NCBI RefSeq assembly: GCF_004349245.1
Contig: NZ_SMLC01000001.1
Span: 1 to 64,000, forward strand
From: Actinomadura sp. 6K520
GTDB lineage: Bacteria; Actinomycetota; Actinomycetes; Streptosporangiales; Streptosporangiaceae
Reading direction: 5' to 3'
DNA: 64,000 nt
Shown: piece by piece, positions 47,387 through 56,591 of the stretch
How the letters are laid out: each line of letters starts with the position of its first letter
How positions within the stretch are numbered: position 1 is the first letter of the stretch
Translations under genes and position numbers: made by a program
Notes under the pieces: generated by a model
Databases searched by the model: none
Told to the model about the DNA's origin: nothing
The model's input: the letters and a program-made list of their open reading frames with translations, nothing else

Positions 47387-48670
47387 GTGTCCACCGACAT
47401 CCCCGAAGGCAAGGAGGCCGCCGTGAAGCTGGCGGACTCGGATTTCGCAACGGACCGGCGCGAACACGACGTGAAGTCGGCGTTGCTGGACTACTGGTAC
47501 CGGCTCAAGGCGGGTGAGCTGGGCGCGCTCCCCGCCATCATCGGCCTGGCCTCGCTGTTCGTCCTGTTCACCATCCTGAAGCCCGAGACGTTCCTCAGCA
47601 CGGGGAACATCGCGAACCTCTCCACGCAGGCGCTGCCCATCACGATCCTCGCCATGGGCCTGGTGTTCGTGCTGCTGGTGGGGGAGATCGACCTGTCGGC
47701 CGGTGTGGCGAGCGGTCTCTGCGCGGCGCTGATGGCCAAGCTCCTCGTCGAGAGCGGGCAGCCCTGGTACGTCGCGGTGATCAGCGCCGTCGCGGCCGGC
47801 ATCATCATCGGCACCGCGATCGGCTGGCTGGTCGCGGTCCTGCGCATCCCCTCGTTCGTCGTCTCGCTGGCGTTCTTCCTCGGGCTGCAGGGCATCACGC
47901 TGTGGCTGATCGGCGAGGGCGGGACCGTCCCCGTCCGCGACGACGTCATCGTGGCGCTCGCCACCAAGAACATGCCGGTATGGCTCGGCTGGGCGCTCGC
48001 CGTGGCCTGCTCCGCCGGCTACGCGGCCACGCAGCTGCTGCGCTGGCGCCGCCAGCACGCCCGCAACCTGCACTCCAAGCCGATCGAGCTCGTGCTCATC
48101 CAGTGCGCGGTCGTCGCGGCCGTGCTGCTCGGCGCCACGTACGTGCTCAGCCTGGACCGCGCCGCCAGCCCGCTGATCGAACTGGCCGGCATCCCGTGGG
48201 GCGTGCCGCTGGTCGGCACCCTGCTGATCGTGTGCACGTTCCTCCTGAGCCGCACCTCCTTCGGCCGGCACATCTACGCCGTCGGCGGCAACGCCGAGGC
48301 CGCCCGCCGGGCCGGCATCAACGTGATCCGCATCCGGATCTCGGTCTTCATGATCTGTTCCGGGCTCGCCGCGGTCAGCGGCATCCTGGCCGCGTCCCGG
48401 CTCAACTCGGTCGCGGTGAGCGCGGGGGCCGGCAACACGCTGCTGTACGCGGTCGGCGCCGCCGTCATCGGCGGGACGAGCCTGTTCGGCGGGCGCGGCA
48501 AGGCCCGCGACGCGGTGTTCGGCGGGCTCGTGATCGCCACCATCGAGAACGGGCTCGGCCTGCTCGGCACCAAGGCGTACCTCAGCTTCCTCATCACCGG
48601 TGTGGTGCTGCTGCTCGCCGCCAGCATGGACGCGCTGGCCAGACGACGGCGATCCAACGTAGGACGGTGA
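47387..48670 (+). CDS. Sugar ABC transporter permease (XylH-like)
   Basis: 427 aa inner-membrane permease with about ten spans. Cytoplasmic loop EAA-like region (GGNAEAARRAGINVIRIRISVFMICSGLAAVSGIL) and the BPD_transp_2 sequence SAGAGNTLLYAVGAAVIGGTSLFGGRGKA fit the XylH/RbsC family. A middle insertion of ~40 residues (YAATQLLRWRRQHARN) is common in XylH. GTG 47387. Followed by two hairpins, so downstream expression may be reduced. Confidence 0.92.
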   Translation: MSTDIPEGKEAAVKLADSDFATDRREHDVKSALLDYWYRLKAGELGALPAIIGLASLFVLFTILKPETFLSTGNIANLSTQALPITILAMGLVFVLLVGEIDLSAGVASGLCAALMAKLLVESGQPWYVAVISAVAAGIIIGTAIGWLVAVLRIPSFVVSLAFFLGLQGITLWLIGEGGTVPVRDDVIVALATKNMPVWLGWALAVACSAGYAATQLLRWRRQHARNLHSKPIELVLIQCAVVAAVLLGATYVLSLDRAASPLIELAGIPWGVPLVGTLLIVCTFLLSRTSFGRHIYAVGGNAEAARRAGINVIRIRISVFMICSGLAAVSGILAASRLNSVAVSAGAGNTLLYAVGAAVIGGTSLFGGRGKARDAVFGGLVIATIENGLGLLGTKAYLSFLITGVVLLLAASMDALARRRRSNVGR

Positions 48671-48725
48671 CGACGTGCGCACGGTGGCCGTGGGAGCGGT
48701 GATCCCGTGAACACGGCCGGGGAGT

Positions 48726-48793
48726 CCTGGGAGCCGGTGGCACGCACCATCGGCTCCCAGGCCCTGCCGGACGGCCCCCGCGGGCCGTCCGGC
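48726..48793. terminator. Two adjacent hairpins after the permease gene
   Basis: Hairpin 1: CCTGGGAGCCG (48726-48736) with CGGCTCCCAGG (48751-48761). Hairpin 2: GCCGGACGGCCC (48766-48777) with GGGCCGTCCGGC (48782-48793), loop CCGC. Both perfect, between the permease and the second ATPase. Confidence 0.82.
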
Positions 48794-48883
48794 GGTTTCC
48801 GGGCGAAGAGCGCTGCTGATATTCTCGCTGGCCACGACCGCCTGCCGCGCGGCGGCGGTGCGGCACGGTGGGAGCCCCTCGGC

Positions 48884-49642
48884 ATGTCAGTGACACCAGC
48901 CTTGGACCTGCGCGGAATCGAAAAGAGTTTCGGTTCCGTCAAGGTCCTGCACGACGTCGCGTTCTCCGCCTACCCCGGCGAGGTCACCGCACTGGTCGGC
49001 GACAACGGCGCCGGCAAGACGACACTGGTCAAGTGCATCGGCGGCATCCACCCGTTCGACGCGGGGGAGTACCGCTTCGAGGGCCGCCCGGTGCGGGTCG
49101 GCGGCCCCCGGGAGGCCACCCGCCTCGGGATCGAGATCGTCCACCAGGACCTCGCGCTCTGCGAGAACCTGGACATCGTCCAGAACCTCTTCCTCGGCCG
49201 GGAGCAGCGCCGCGGCCTCACGCTGGACGAGACCGCGATGGAGGAGATGGCGCGCACGACGCTGTCCGGTCTCGCCGTCCGCACGATGGGCTCGGTCCGG
49301 CAGCGGGTCGCGACGCTTTCGGGCGGGCAGCGGCAGACCGTCGCGATCGCCCGCGCCGTCCTGTGGGACAGCAAGGTCGTCGTCCTGGACGAGCCCGCCG
49401 CCGCGCTCGGCATGGCCCAGACCCAGCAGGTGCTGGAGGTCGTCCGGCGGCTCGCGGACAAGGGCCTGGCCGTCGTGCTGATCTCGCACAACATGAACGA
49501 CGTATTCGCGGTCTCCGACCGGATCGCCGCGATGTACCTCGGCCGGATGGTCGCCCAGGTGCGGACCTCCGACATCACCCACCGGCAGGTCGTCGAGCTG
49601 ATCACCTCGGGTGCCAGCGGAGAGCTGGGGCTGCGCCGATGA
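48884..49642 (+). CDS. Sugar ABC transporter ATPase, single domain, second copy
   Basis: 252 aa, closely related to the ATPase at 46590 along its whole length (GDNGAGKTT, HQDLALCENLDIVQNLFLGRE, LSGGQRQTVAIARA, VVVLDEPAAALGMAQTQQVL). ATG 48884 with GGGAG is preferred; upstream residues belong to the hairpin region. It may serve with the ROK gene, whose ATG overlaps its stop (ATGA), as a second transcription unit, giving differential stoichiometry of the ATPase, or serve another transporter. Confidence 0.88.
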   Translation: MSVTPALDLRGIEKSFGSVKVLHDVAFSAYPGEVTALVGDNGAGKTTLVKCIGGIHPFDAGEYRFEGRPVRVGGPREATRLGIEIVHQDLALCENLDIVQNLFLGREQRRGLTLDETAMEEMARTTLSGLAVRTMGSVRQRVATLSGGQRQTVAIARAVLWDSKVVVLDEPAAALGMAQTQQVLEVVRRLADKGLAVVLISHNMNDVFAVSDRIAAMYLGRMVAQVRTSDITHRQVVELITSGASGELGLRR

Positions 49643-50865
49643 TGAAGGGCGGCCCGTCACAAGAGGACATCCGGCGGCACAACCTCGGGACACTCCTGCG
49701 CTTCGTGCACCTGCGCGGCCCGGCGTCGCGCGCCACGCTCGCCGAGTCCCTCGGCCTCAACCGCAGCACGATCATGGCGCTGACCGCCGACCTCACCGCC
49801 GCCGGGCTCGTCCGCGAGGAGCTGCCGCGCGGCCCCGGACGCCGCGCCGGGCGCCCGTCCCTGGTCGTCCGGCCCGAGTCGACCCGGGTCTACGTGCTGG
49901 CGTTCGAGGTCGGCGTCGACCGGCTCGTCGTCGCGCGCGTCGGGCTCGGCGGCGTCGTCCTGGACCGCCGCGAGGGTGTGCGGGCCCGCGGCTCCGACCC
50001 CGCGGAACTGCTCGGCGTGCTGGTCGCCGGGGCACGCGCCCTCGTCCGCAAGGCCGAGCGCGACGCCGTCTGCGTCGGCGCCACGCTCGGCTTCCCCGGC
50101 ACCGTCCGCCGCTCCGACGACACGATCATGTTCGGCCCCAACCTCGACGTCGGGGAACTGCGGCTCGGCGACGCCCTGTCCCGCCGGCTCGGCCTCGGCA
50201 TCCCCGTGTCGGTCTGCAACGACGCCAACCTCGGTGCCCTCGCCGAACACGAACGGGGCGCGGGGGTCGGCTGCGACAACCTCATCTACCTGCACGGCGA
50301 CGTCGGCGTCGGCGGCGGCATCATCGCGCACGGGCGGCTGCTCGGCGGCGACGAGGGCTTCGGCGGCGAGATCGGCCACATGATCATCAACCCGGGCGGG
50401 CGGCGCTGCGCCTGCGGGTCGAAGGGCTGCCTGGAGGCCGAGGTGGGGGAGCGGACGCTGCTCGCCCACGCCGGCCGCGAGGAGTCCCCCGACCAGCCGG
50501 GCCGCGACGCGGTCCGCTCCGTCGTCGCCGCCGCCGACGCCGGCGACATCGTCGCCCGGGAGGCGCTGCAGCGGGTCGGCAGCTGGCTCGGCCTCGGCGT
50601 CGCCAACCTCGTCAACGTCTTCAACCCCGGCATGGTCGTCTTCGGCGGGACGCTCCGCGACATCTACCTCGGCGCCGCCGCGCAGATCCGCAGCGTCATG
50701 GCGACCGGCGCGCTCGCGGCGCCCCGCGAGAGGGTCAAGCTCCGCACCGCCGCCCTCGGCGACGACACGACCCTCGTCGGCGCCGCCGAGTTCGCGTTCG
50801 CGGAGGTCCTGTCCGACCCGGTCCAGGTCCTCACCCGGCTACGGGCCCCGGAGGCCGTGCTTTAG
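49639..50865 (+). CDS. ROK-family repressor (XylR-like)
   Basis: 408 aa: winged HTH (RRHNLGTLLRFVHLRGPASRATLAESLGLNRSTIMALTADLTAAGL) then a ROK sugar-kinase-like domain with the cysteine-rich zinc motif RRCACGSKGCLEAEVG and GEIGHMIINPGG. Sugar (xylose or related) binding would release DNA. Likely represses the sugar ABC operon to its left. Start overlaps the ATPase stop by 4 bp. Confidence 0.9.
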   Translation: MMKGGPSQEDIRRHNLGTLLRFVHLRGPASRATLAESLGLNRSTIMALTADLTAAGLVREELPRGPGRRAGRPSLVVRPESTRVYVLAFEVGVDRLVVARVGLGGVVLDRREGVRARGSDPAELLGVLVAGARALVRKAERDAVCVGATLGFPGTVRRSDDTIMFGPNLDVGELRLGDALSRRLGLGIPVSVCNDANLGALAEHERGAGVGCDNLIYLHGDVGVGGGIIAHGRLLGGDEGFGGEIGHMIINPGGRRCACGSKGCLEAEVGERTLLAHAGREESPDQPGRDAVRSVVAAADAGDIVAREALQRVGSWLGLGVANLVNVFNPGMVVFGGTLRDIYLGAAAQIRSVMATGALAAPRERVKLRTAALGDDTTLVGAAEFAFAEVLSDPVQVLTRLRAPEAVL

Positions 50866-51039
50866 GCAGGCCAGGCTCACTTCGCTCGCCGGCGCTCGCT
50901 ACGTGACCTGGCCTGTGCGAGCGCCCATCGCTTCGCGATCTTCCCGGCGAGGCTCGCCTTCGGCGTCGCCTCGCCGGTCAGATAAGGCGCTCGCGTGTCG
51001 GTCGGCGTCGTTGCGGGCCACCTGCGCCGCCTTTGCGGG
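50866..51039. other. Non-coding interval with several inverted repeats
   Basis: CAGGCCAGG-C-TCAC (50867-50880) pairs with GTGA-CCTGGCCTG (50903-50915), a strong terminator for the ROK gene. To its right are further CGCTCG/CGAGCG and GCGAGGC/GCCTCGC repeats, giving a hairpin-dense tract. No gene seen. Confidence 0.55.
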
Positions 51040-51309
51040 TCAGGGTCTGCGGGTGGGGTTGACCGCGTCTGACTCGGCGGGGGTGTCCGGGCGGGGCCGC
51101 TGGGCCGCGCCCTCGTCGGCCAGTTGCCGTTCGTGCTCGGAGATGCTCAGACCGTCCCTGCTCTCCTCCGGTTCCTCGATGCGCAGGCCCTCGGGCGGGT
51201 CGGTCACGTACTCCTCGGTCAGCCCGATCTCCAGGTCCTGGTCGTTGTCGCCCATCTCGTCGACGTCCTCGCGGAAGTCGCGGCTCTCACCGGGCTCGCG
51301 TGCCCGCAT
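51040..51309 (-). CDS. Acidic small protein of unknown function, 89 aa
   Basis: Very rich in Asp/Glu (ESRDFREDVDEMGDNDQDLEIGLTEEYVTDPPEGLRIEEPEESRDGLSISEHERQLADEGAAQ). No membrane or catalytic motif; probably a disordered acidic protein. Actinomycetes have similar short acidic proteins of no known role. The DVDEMGDNDQDLEIGLTEEYVTDPP block looks conserved in style. Confidence 0.7.
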   Translation of the reverse strand: MRAREPGESRDFREDVDEMGDNDQDLEIGLTEEYVTDPPEGLRIEEPEESRDGLSISEHERQLADEGAAQRPRPDTPAESDAVNPTRRP

Positions 51310-51382
51310 GCCTCCTCCTCGTCCGTCTCGCTCGTCCGTCTCGGTTCCGCTGATCGGACCGGTATCCCCGCTGAGGGGCGGC

Positions 51383-52939
51383 CTACTCGCGGTCGCGGAC
51401 GGCGACGAGCCCGCCGAGGACCCCCACGTACGCGGTTCCGTCCGGGCCGAGGGTGATGGGCGCCCAGTTGTTGTCGAACCACTTGCCGGGGCCCGTCAGC
51501 ACCTTGTAGACGGTCCGGCCGGTGTGGACGTCCACCGCCGTCAGGTACCAGGCGTCGATGAAGTCCTTCCGCGGCTCCTTCGTGTACAGGTAGAGGAGCC
51601 CGGCGGGGACCGACACCTTGGGGACGGTGGAGAGCGAACGCTCCTTGCTCGTCCATACGGTCTCGCAGCCGTTCCCGCCCGGCCGCACGTCCACGCGGCT
51701 GACCCCGCCGACGGACGAGCCGCCCGGCGGAAGCTCCAAGAAGTTGCGGTAGCCGTAGTTGTTCTCCACGAGGAGGCTGCCGCCGTACCCGACGAGCGAG
51801 TTGTCCGTCGCGCTCGCTCCGCTGCCGAACACGGGGACCTGGCACACCAGCCGGCCGTCGGCCCTGCGGCGGACGATCACGTGCATGCGGTCGTCGGCGT
51901 TGTCGGTGATGGCCACGTACCCGTCGCCGAAGAACGTGGGCGTCGTCCCCGAGCCCTGGTCGATCTGGCCGGGCTTGCGTCCGCTTCCCCTGTCGTAGGG
52001 CTCGCGCCAGATGACCTCGGGCGTGCCGTCCCGATCCGCGCGCATCTGGTAGAGCGCATGGTCGGACACGATCGACAGACCGTCTTCGGACGCCGCGAAC
52101 GAGTTCTGGATGCTCTCGCCCTGGAGCCGCGTCATCCGGACGGTGCCGGAATCGGGGTCGAGGGTGCCGATCCGTCCGTTCCGCGTGATCCACCAGATGA
52201 GGCCGCCCCAGTCCGGGCCGACGGCGGTGACGGGGTCGCACTCGCCCGCGGGCCACGGATTCGTCCAGGTGGCGCAGTCGTGCGGGAGGTACCCGCTGAG
52301 ATCCCAGTCATCGGTCACCGTGAAGCGCCACCTGCCGTCCGGGCCCTTCTCGTGGGCGAACCGCCGCAGATGGAACGCCGAGTCCGCGAGGACGGCGCGG
52401 TCTTGCGCGTCCAGGTAGTAGTAGGCCCCGCCCGACGTATCGGTGAGCACCTTGTCCAGGCTCAGCGAGAAGACCGCCTGGACCGTGGACGGTCGGGGCG
52501 GCAGCTCGTAGGTGGCGAGGTCCTTCAGCGTCCTGGGGTCGATCAGCCGCAGCATGAAGTTCTGCCCGCGCGTGCACTGCGCCACGATCAGTCCGGTCCC
52601 GCGGGCGAAGGTCACCGTCGAGCACAGTCCGGGCAGGCCGTCGCCCTTCGCCTCGTTGAGCACTTCGGGGTCGCGGCCGAGCGGCCCAAGGAACGGGTAC
52701 GTGTCGGACGCGTAACTGTCGGCGTGCATGGACGACAACCCCGCGGGCCCCTGGTGCGGGTTGGCCGGAACGGGACGTCCCTCCAGCGGCTTCGGCGTGG
52801 CGGGCCCGCCGACGTAGGCCGGGACGAAACCGCGGCCGGGGCCGTCCGGGATCGGGTCTGCCTCCGCCGGGACGGCGACCCCCGCCATACCGGCGGACAA
52901 CGCGACGGACAGGAGGGCGGCGAGCAAGGGTCTGCGCAT
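51383..52939 (-). CDS. Secreted propeller-like protein
   Basis: 518 aa. Signal peptide (residues 1-27, MRRPLLAALLSVALSAGMAGVAVPAEA). The rest has regularly spaced beta-strand blocks with acid-turn motifs (GLIVAQCTRGQNFMLRLIDPRTLKDLATYELPP, GRIGTLDPDSGTVRMTRLQ, GPDGTAYVGVLGGLVAVRD) like a PQQ/beta-propeller fold. Six Cys are present. Function unknown; extracellular sensor or enzyme lacking obvious catalytic residues. ATG 52939. Confidence 0.8.
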   Translation of the reverse strand: MRRPLLAALLSVALSAGMAGVAVPAEADPIPDGPGRGFVPAYVGGPATPKPLEGRPVPANPHQGPAGLSSMHADSYASDTYPFLGPLGRDPEVLNEAKGDGLPGLCSTVTFARGTGLIVAQCTRGQNFMLRLIDPRTLKDLATYELPPRPSTVQAVFSLSLDKVLTDTSGGAYYYLDAQDRAVLADSAFHLRRFAHEKGPDGRWRFTVTDDWDLSGYLPHDCATWTNPWPAGECDPVTAVGPDWGGLIWWITRNGRIGTLDPDSGTVRMTRLQGESIQNSFAASEDGLSIVSDHALYQMRADRDGTPEVIWREPYDRGSGRKPGQIDQGSGTTPTFFGDGYVAITDNADDRMHVIVRRRADGRLVCQVPVFGSGASATDNSLVGYGGSLLVENNYGYRNFLELPPGGSSVGGVSRVDVRPGGNGCETVWTSKERSLSTVPKVSVPAGLLYLYTKEPRKDFIDAWYLTAVDVHTGRTVYKVLTGPGKWFDNNWAPITLGPDGTAYVGVLGGLVAVRDRE

Positions 52940-53071
52940 GGGGGCGGCTCCTGGACGGCGGGCTGAGGGCAGGCTTTGGACGGGCTCGGGCGGCCCCGGT
53001 CGCGCCCTCCGGGACGATCCACCGCGCAAAAGGTTGATCGTCCAGGGCGCCTCGATGGTTACCATCCGGGC

Positions 53072-53767
53072 ATGGGCGTACAAGCAGTGATCTTCGACTG
53101 GGGCGGCACGCTGACCCCGTGGCACGACCTCGAACTGGCCGACATGTGGCGCGCGATCTGCTCAGCCCACCTACCCACGGACGACGTCGAGAAGGCCGCG
53201 ACGGCGCTCGCCGACGCGGAACTGGAACTCTGGCGCCGCGGTACCGACGAGCACCGCAGCGCCACGCTCGCCGAGGCGTTCGAGATGGCCGGCATCCAGC
53301 CCACCGAGGAGCTGCTGGCGACGCACTTCGAGACGTGGACGCCGCACACGCACACCGACCCCGCCGTCCCGGGCCTGTTCACCACCCTCCGCGAGCAGGG
53401 CATCCGGATCGGCGTCCTGTCCAACACCATCTGGTCCCGGGAATGGCATGAGCGCGTCTTCGCCCGCGACGACGTCCTGGACATGCTCGACGGTGCCGTC
53501 TACTCCAGCGAGATCCCCTGGACCAAGCCGCACGCCGGCGCGTTCCGCGCCGCCATGGACGCCGTCGGTGCCACCGACCCCGCCTCCTGCGTCTTCGTCG
53601 GAGACCGGCCCTACGACGACATCCACGGCGCCAAATCGGCCGGTCTCCGCGCCGTCCAGATCCGGCACCAGACCACCCACGCGTTCGAACGCCCCGGCCT
53701 CGCCCCGCCCGACGCGGTGATCCACGGCCTGGACGAGCTGCTTCCCCACATCGAACGCTGGATCTAG
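53072..53767 (+). CDS. HAD-superfamily hydrolase
   Basis: 231 aa. Motif I VIFDWGGTLTPW (Asp then Trp: DWGGTL), motif II VLSNTIW, motif III KPHAGAF, motif IV VFVGDRPYDDIHGAKSAGL. Similar to phosphoglycolate-phosphatase-like and HAD-IA members; substrate unknown. ATG 53072; convergent with the methylase-like gene. Confidence 0.88.
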   Translation: MGVQAVIFDWGGTLTPWHDLELADMWRAICSAHLPTDDVEKAATALADAELELWRRGTDEHRSATLAEAFEMAGIQPTEELLATHFETWTPHTHTDPAVPGLFTTLREQGIRIGVLSNTIWSREWHERVFARDDVLDMLDGAVYSSEIPWTKPHAGAFRAAMDAVGATDPASCVFVGDRPYDDIHGAKSAGLRAVQIRHQTTHAFERPGLAPPDAVIHGLDELLPHIERWI

Positions 53768-54828
53768 CCGGGGGGCTTCTGGGCGGTGATCAGGTCTCGC
53801 GAGATGGCCTGGTCCACGCGGTGCCGGAAGGCGCGGTGGGCCTCGGAGTCCTGGACCCGGAGACCGCTGGAGGCGAGGATCTCCGCGATGTCCTCACGGC
53901 GCCCCACGAAGGTGTTCCAGGAGATGCCGATGGCGCCGCCCGGACGGAGCAGCCGGGCCCATTCCGGCACGGCCGCCGCCAGCAGTTCGACCGGGCTCCG
54001 CGACAGCTGCGGCCTGCCCTTGCCGGACGGCCGCCCGCCCTTGGGGCGGCTGCCGTGCTGCACGCCGTACGGGGCATCGGTGACGATCAGGTCGAAGGAG
54101 GCCGGGCGGAAGAACCGTCCGGCCTCCAGGGAGTCGGCGTGCACGACGGTGATCTCCATCGTCTCGCCGCCCTTGTAGCGCTCTTTGGACGCGCCCAGCG
54201 TGACGTGCAGGCGGCGTGCGACAACGGACTTCTCCCGCCGCACGTTGCTGATCTCCGCGCGGTGCTTGACCCGGTTGTTCTTCAGCCACGTCTTGATGAA
54301 GGCCGCGTAGGCATCGAAGTCCTTGCCGTCGATGTCCATCCCCGCGGCGTCCAGGCCGTACATCATGGCCTGGTTGAGGGTGGTGCCACGGCCGCACATG
54401 GGATCGAGCACGCTGGGACGGCCGGTGACCAGGTCCATGGGGGAGTCGGCCGCCATGGCGGTGACGTTCAGCAGGAGCTTGGTGAAGTACTCGTTGGTCT
54501 TGCCCGAGTACTTCTGGATGGTGAGCAGGTCACTGCCGAACACGTCGAGGGGCTTGAGCGCGACCGGCCGCAGCAGGTCGCCCTCCATCTGGAACAGCGC
54601 GTAGAGCGACGACAGGTTCGACAGAAGCCGGACGTCCTGTTCCGTCAGAGCGTCAGCGGAGAACGTCACATACGGGACGCCGCCGATCTCCGTCTCCGAG
54701 ATGTCCTGGACGCGCCCGCCGAGCGCCCGTTCACTGAACACCGCCAGTTCGGCTTTCACCAGGCCGGCGGCGGCCTGTGCATAGACCCGGTTGTGGGAGG
54801 GGGAGACGAGAAGGCCGTACGCGGTCAT
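53764..54828 (-). CDS. SAM-dependent methyltransferase, TRM11/UPF0020-like
   Basis: 354 aa. N-terminal THUMP-like region (residues 1-120, VKAELAVFSERALGGRVQDISETEIGGVPYVTF) and a Rossmann methylase: motif I VLDPMCGRGTTLNQAMMYGLDAAGMDID near 145, then catalytic-type DAPYG near 253 in place of the N/DPPY of N-methylases. It would methylate tRNA/rRNA or DNA amino groups. Overlaps the HAD gene 3' end by 4 bp. ATG 54828. Confidence 0.82.
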   Translation of the reverse strand: MTAYGLLVSPSHNRVYAQAAAGLVKAELAVFSERALGGRVQDISETEIGGVPYVTFSADALTEQDVRLLSNLSSLYALFQMEGDLLRPVALKPLDVFGSDLLTIQKYSGKTNEYFTKLLLNVTAMAADSPMDLVTGRPSVLDPMCGRGTTLNQAMMYGLDAAGMDIDGKDFDAYAAFIKTWLKNNRVKHRAEISNVRREKSVVARRLHVTLGASKERYKGGETMEITVVHADSLEAGRFFRPASFDLIVTDAPYGVQHGSRPKGGRPSGKGRPQLSRSPVELLAAAVPEWARLLRPGGAIGISWNTFVGRREDIAEILASSGLRVQDSEAHRAFRHRVDQAISRDLITAQKPPG

Positions 54829-54961
54829 CCGCTCGACATTAACAGCAGCGGCGGGCTCGCGTTCGCGCCGTCGCCGGCGCCGGCCGCGGCGCGAACGGAG
54901 ACCGCCGGAACCGCGTCCCGGCGGTCTCGCACGGCCCTTGTGCGGGCCGTTCCTCCCCGGC

Positions 54962-55303
54962 TCAGGCCGCTCTGGCCGGCCGCGCCCCATCCTCGGCGGC
55001 GTCCGCGGCGGCGGGCAGGGCACGCCGTCCCGGCGGCAGCTCCCGCGCCTCCCACGCCTCGTGAGGCCCGGTTGCGGGCGCTTCCCCGGGGGCCAGGCCG
55101 GGCAGGTGGCGGGCGGCGGCGTCCAGCAGTTGCTGGACGCTGCTCCGAAGGCTGGCGAGGTCGGCGCGGGCCACATCGGCCTGCGCCTGGGCCCTGCGCG
55201 CCTGGCGGCGCGCCGCGTCGCGCTCGGCCGCGAGCCTGGTCAGCTGTTCCTGGTAGGCGGCCCGCAGTTCGTCGAGAGCGCTTCCCTGTGGACTGGTGCT
55301 CAT
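54962..55303 (-). CDS. Coiled-coil protein of unknown function
   Basis: 113 aa. Residues 8-60 form a helical coil (LDELRAAYQEQLTRLAAERDAARRQARRAQAQADVARADLASLRSSVQQLLDAA); the rest is Pro/Ala rich. The longer start at 55354 is possible. Similar small helical proteins are frequent in actinomycetes; no function known. Confidence 0.62.
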   Translation of the reverse strand: MSTSPQGSALDELRAAYQEQLTRLAAERDAARRQARRAQAQADVARADLASLRSSVQQLLDAAARHLPGLAPGEAPATGPHEAWEARELPPGRRALPAAADAAEDGARPARAA

Positions 55304-55387
55304 GCTGATCTGGACTCCTCCCCCGAGTGATCCCTCCGCAGGGACAAACGTCACTGATCGGACGCTTCCTTCCCGGGGTGCGGAAGA

Positions 55388-56380
55388 TCACTCACCGGGG
55401 ACGGGACGCGGTGACCGCGCCGACGGGGGCAGCCCGGGGAACGCGTCCGCCCGCGCCGGGATGCCCGCCTTCGTACGCCAGGCGGCGGACCGCGCCCGGG
55501 CCCGCCGCGCGCCGTCCGCGGCGTAGGCCCGCAGATCGGGGGAGGAGGCGCCGGCGAGGGCGACGTAGGCGGGCACGAGATCGTCCTCCAGCGCCGCCGC
55601 GAGCCGGGCGGCGCTGCGGGCGGAGGTGACCTTGACGGGCAGCCGGTAGGCGGCCGCCCCGGCGACCGCTTCGCCGGGCTCCACGGACAGGATCGAGACG
55701 AGCGTGTCCCGCCGGGCGCGGTGGTCGTTCCAGACGGTCTTCGCCGTCGTCCTGAGCGATCCGCGCAGGTGGGCGCCGAGCACCCCGTACCCGTAGACGG
55801 CCGCGTGCTCGGCCCCGAGCGCCGTCCGGACCGCCTCGGTACCGGAATTCGACCGGACGGGCGGCGGCTCACCCGACGCGAGCATGGCGTGACCCGCCTC
55901 GCAGGCGCCGATGCTGGCCAGCAGCTGGGCCAGCCCCGGGGCCGCCTTCGCCGCGTCGGCCCCCCGCGCCTGCGCCGCCCGGTCCTCCGCGTCGCGCAGC
56001 GCCTCCAGGACCCCGCCCCCGTCCGGGAGCGGGAGGGCGCTCGGCGCCGGGATGCCGCCGCCCTCGTCGGCCCGGTCGCCGGAACCGGGGACGTAGTGGC
56101 GCTGCAGAACGGCGAGATGCTCGCGGTGATGGGCGAGGACGCGGTCCAGCCGCGCGGCGAGCGAGGCGTCCGCCGCCTTGGCCGCCTCGTAGGTGGCGAT
56201 CAGGTTCTGCTCGGACGCGATCGCGCCGGCCAGCGTCGGCACGTCCTTGTGCGGGTGGGTCTCGGCGGCGCAGCCCGCCGCCCACGGCAGGAGGAGCGCG
56301 GCGCCGCCCAGCACGGCGCCCCGGCCCAGCAGCGCGCGGCGGGACGCGGCTCCCGGCAAGCGCGGCACGGCCTCTGGCAA
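55388..56380 (-). CDS. DUF4439 ferritin-like lipoprotein
   Basis: 330 aa. N-terminus: twin Arg (SRRALLGRGAVLGGAALLLPWAAGC) with lipobox AAGC near residue 37. The C-terminal ~150 residues are a ferritin-like four-helix bundle (GTEAVRTALGAEHAAVYGYGVLGAHLRGSLRTTAK), with the metal-site E-H-A-YGYG block of DUF4439. This gene is divergent from rimP in many actinobacteria, which supports the assignment. TTG 56380 follows GGAGACTCCC. Function unknown; possible iron or redox role at the membrane. Confidence 0.85.
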   Translation of the reverse strand: MPEAVPRLPGAASRRALLGRGAVLGGAALLLPWAAGCAAETHPHKDVPTLAGAIASEQNLIATYEAAKAADASLAARLDRVLAHHREHLAVLQRHYVPGSGDRADEGGGIPAPSALPLPDGGGVLEALRDAEDRAAQARGADAAKAAPGLAQLLASIGACEAGHAMLASGEPPPVRSNSGTEAVRTALGAEHAAVYGYGVLGAHLRGSLRTTAKTVWNDHRARRDTLVSILSVEPGEAVAGAAAYRLPVKVTSARSAARLAAALEDDLVPAYVALAGASSPDLRAYAADGARRARARSAAWRTKAGIPARADAFPGLPPSARSPRPVPGE

Positions 56381-56591
56381 GGGAGTCTCCTCACCCGACG
56401 GTGTGGTGGTGGCGGCCCGCTGCGGTCCCGGTCCCGGACGCGCCCATCAGGCCAGCTCAAGCATTCCATATCCGCCGCGCCGGTGACGCGTCCGAAAAAC
56501 CGCCGCGGTCTCCGGCTGTCGATAGGCTTGAGGTGTCAACGGATGAGCGGCGACGCCCGCGACCGCAGGCGGACAACAGAGGGAGGGTCCC

